DNA of 64,000 nucleotides from an uncultured Prevotella sp. Lineage in GTDB: Bacteria; Bacteroidota; Bacteroidia; Bacteroidales; Bacteroidaceae. Under the pieces are notes generated by a model. The model was not told the DNA's origin, did no database searches, and was given only the letters and a program-made list of their open reading frames with translations. Positions 63,016 to 64,000 of the stretch are shown piece by piece. The first letter of the stretch is position 1, and every line of letters begins with the position of its first letter. A program made the translations under genes and the position numbers. The stretch spans positions 62,001 through 126,000 of the forward strand of contig CAKQSF010000002.1 of NCBI GenBank assembly GCA_934272845.1, in the 5' to 3' direction.

Positions 63016-64000
63016 ATGTTACCTTTATTAAAACATAACCTAACGGCAGGTTGGCGAAACATAAAGAAATACAAGGCGCAGAACGTTATCTCTGTTCTCT
63101 GCGTTTCGGTAGGCGTACTGTGTTTTGCTGTAACGTTGTATTTTGCAAACATTATCTGGTATAATGTGGGGACATATCTCTATAATGACAATCTGTACGA
63201 TGTTAAAATGCAAGATAGAGACGGTGCTTACAAGTACAACTATAGTCGTGAGGAGATACAAAAGATAAAACGTCTGCCGAGTATAGAGAGCGTGGTGTAT
63301 GAGAGTGATGACATTGTTGGTGCGCTCAGTACAGGCAAGTCTGTTGGCAGGAAGACAGTAAACAGCAGCATAGTTAGTAGCGATTGGCTTTCAGTTAATA
63401 GTTTCCGTTCCTATGCTACGGGCGATATAGTGGGGGAGCAGAAGGCTGGTACCGCTGTTATCGGACGCAAACTTGCCGAGCGTCTTTATCCGAAAGCAGA
63501 ACAGGCTATAGGTCGTGAGGTCGTGGTTGACGGAATGAAGTATACCATAAGCGGCGTGGTATATTCACGAACGTATATAGGTAAGGCGGACAAGGTGTTT
63601 GTTGTGAAAGACAATGCCCCAATGGTAAACATGAGAGTTATAGGGAAGAGTGGCTATACTGCTAAACAGATGCGTGATGATATCAACTCTGCCTTTTATC
63701 CAAAGTACACTTGCGACAAGAATTATAAGGAGGATAATAGAGTTATATTGCTCTTCGCAACACTGTGTGTAGTATTGCTTGGTTCAGGAATATTGGTGAT
63801 GAGCGTGACGGGTTACTTAAAGATGCTGTTGCAGTTGTTTACGCTTCGTGGTAGAGAGATGGCTTTACGGCGCTGTAATGGGGCAAGTTCTTGGCAGTTA
63901 TTCCAGTTGTTGTGTGACGAACTGTTTATCTCCTTTGCCTTTGTCGCAGTTGTTTCTGTGGTGCTGTCGTATGTTTTTCAATTCTATTTTGTACCATTTC
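63016..64000 (+). CDS. ABC transporter permease, FtsX/MacB type (runs off the window)
   Basis: The frame is open from ATG 63016 to the end of the window (328 residues so far). The first helix (about 23-45, VISVLCVSVGVLCFAVTLYF) is followed by a periplasmic MacB-like domain (about 50-235) and two more helices (about 245-275 and 305-328). RGREMALRRCNGASSWQLFQLL between them is the typical FtsX-family coupling segment. It probably exports a peptide, antibiotic or lipid with an ATPase encoded further on. The divergent two-component pair is its likely regulator. Confidence 0.88.
   Translation, partial: MLPLLKHNLTAGWRNIKKYKAQNVISVLCVSVGVLCFAVTLYFANIIWYNVGTYLYNDNLYDVKMQDRDGAYKYNYSREEIQKIKRLPSIESVVYESDDIVGALSTGKSVGRKTVNSSIVSSDWLSVNSFRSYATGDIVGEQKAGTAVIGRKLAERLYPKAEQAIGREVVVDGMKYTISGVVYSRTYIGKADKVFVVKDNAPMVNMRVIGKSGYTAKQMRDDINSAFYPKYTCDKNYKEDNRVILLFATLCVVLLGSGILVMSVTGYLKMLLQLFTLRGREMALRRCNGASSWQLFQLLCDELFISFAFVAVVSVVLSYVFQFYFVPF

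Overview
The window looks like a chromosome segment of a Bacteroidales bacterium, most likely Prevotella-like. The reasons are: many promoters of the Bacteroidetes form (TTTG or TTG, about 20 bases, TAnnTTTG), no obvious sigma-70 boxes in front of genes, weak or absent Shine-Dalgarno sites, and a family content typical of the group. That content includes a DUF4301 protein, a GH43 enzyme, a malic enzyme-phosphotransacetylase fusion, a class III fructose-1,6-bisphosphatase, TonB receptors and AAA_14/DUF4143 ATPases. Most of the window is housekeeping. I see no tRNA, rRNA, CRISPR array, phage or transposase gene.

Layout. 0-9.3 kb: pgk, kdsC, a hotdog thioesterase, a sugar-kinase-like/RapZ C-domain fusion, truA, an acyl-CoA synthetase and two response regulators without a kinase. 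9.4-11.7 kb: a DUF4301 protein, an exported rhodanese and a small rubredoxin. 12.2-22.4 kb: an eight-gene same-strand cluster built around a 1023-residue tubulin/FtsZ-like protein with a GYF_2 domain. Its other members are a three-helix membrane protein, a zinc-ribbon membrane protein and five exported proteins of unknown function. This is the best candidate for an undescribed system. 22.7-35.8 kb: trmD, ligA, an ATP-grasp-like protein, GH43, an AAA_14/DUF4143 ATPase, an outer-membrane barrel, maf, maeB and radA. 35.9-50.8 kb: an orphan solute-binding lipoprotein with a TPR protein, hisHAFIE-ftsE, lysC, lysA, two glycosyltransferase-like genes, fbp, a small membrane protein and a GNAT acetyltransferase. 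51.1-54.9 kb: a three-subunit biotin-dependent acyl-CoA carboxylase operon behind a cobalamin riboswitch. 55.1-58.9 kb: a thiamine salvage operon (TonB receptor, PnuT-type transporter, thiamine pyrophosphokinase) behind a TPP riboswitch. 59.4-64 kb: a second AAA_14/DUF4143 ATPase, a small exported protein, a response regulator/histidine kinase pair and a divergent FtsX-type permease that runs off the end.

The intergenic DNA is unusually structured. There are several families of roughly 200-bp elements with terminal inverted repeats, one of them with a perfect 9-bp target duplication. There are elements bounded by a 19-bp direct repeat always 192-193 bp apart, and arrays of short repeats with exact pitches of 22, 32 and 44 bp. 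Both DUF4143 ATPase genes carry 32-bp-pitch arrays across their promoters although the two arrays are unrelated in sequence. Several of these elements supply stop codons or terminal residues of neighbouring genes.
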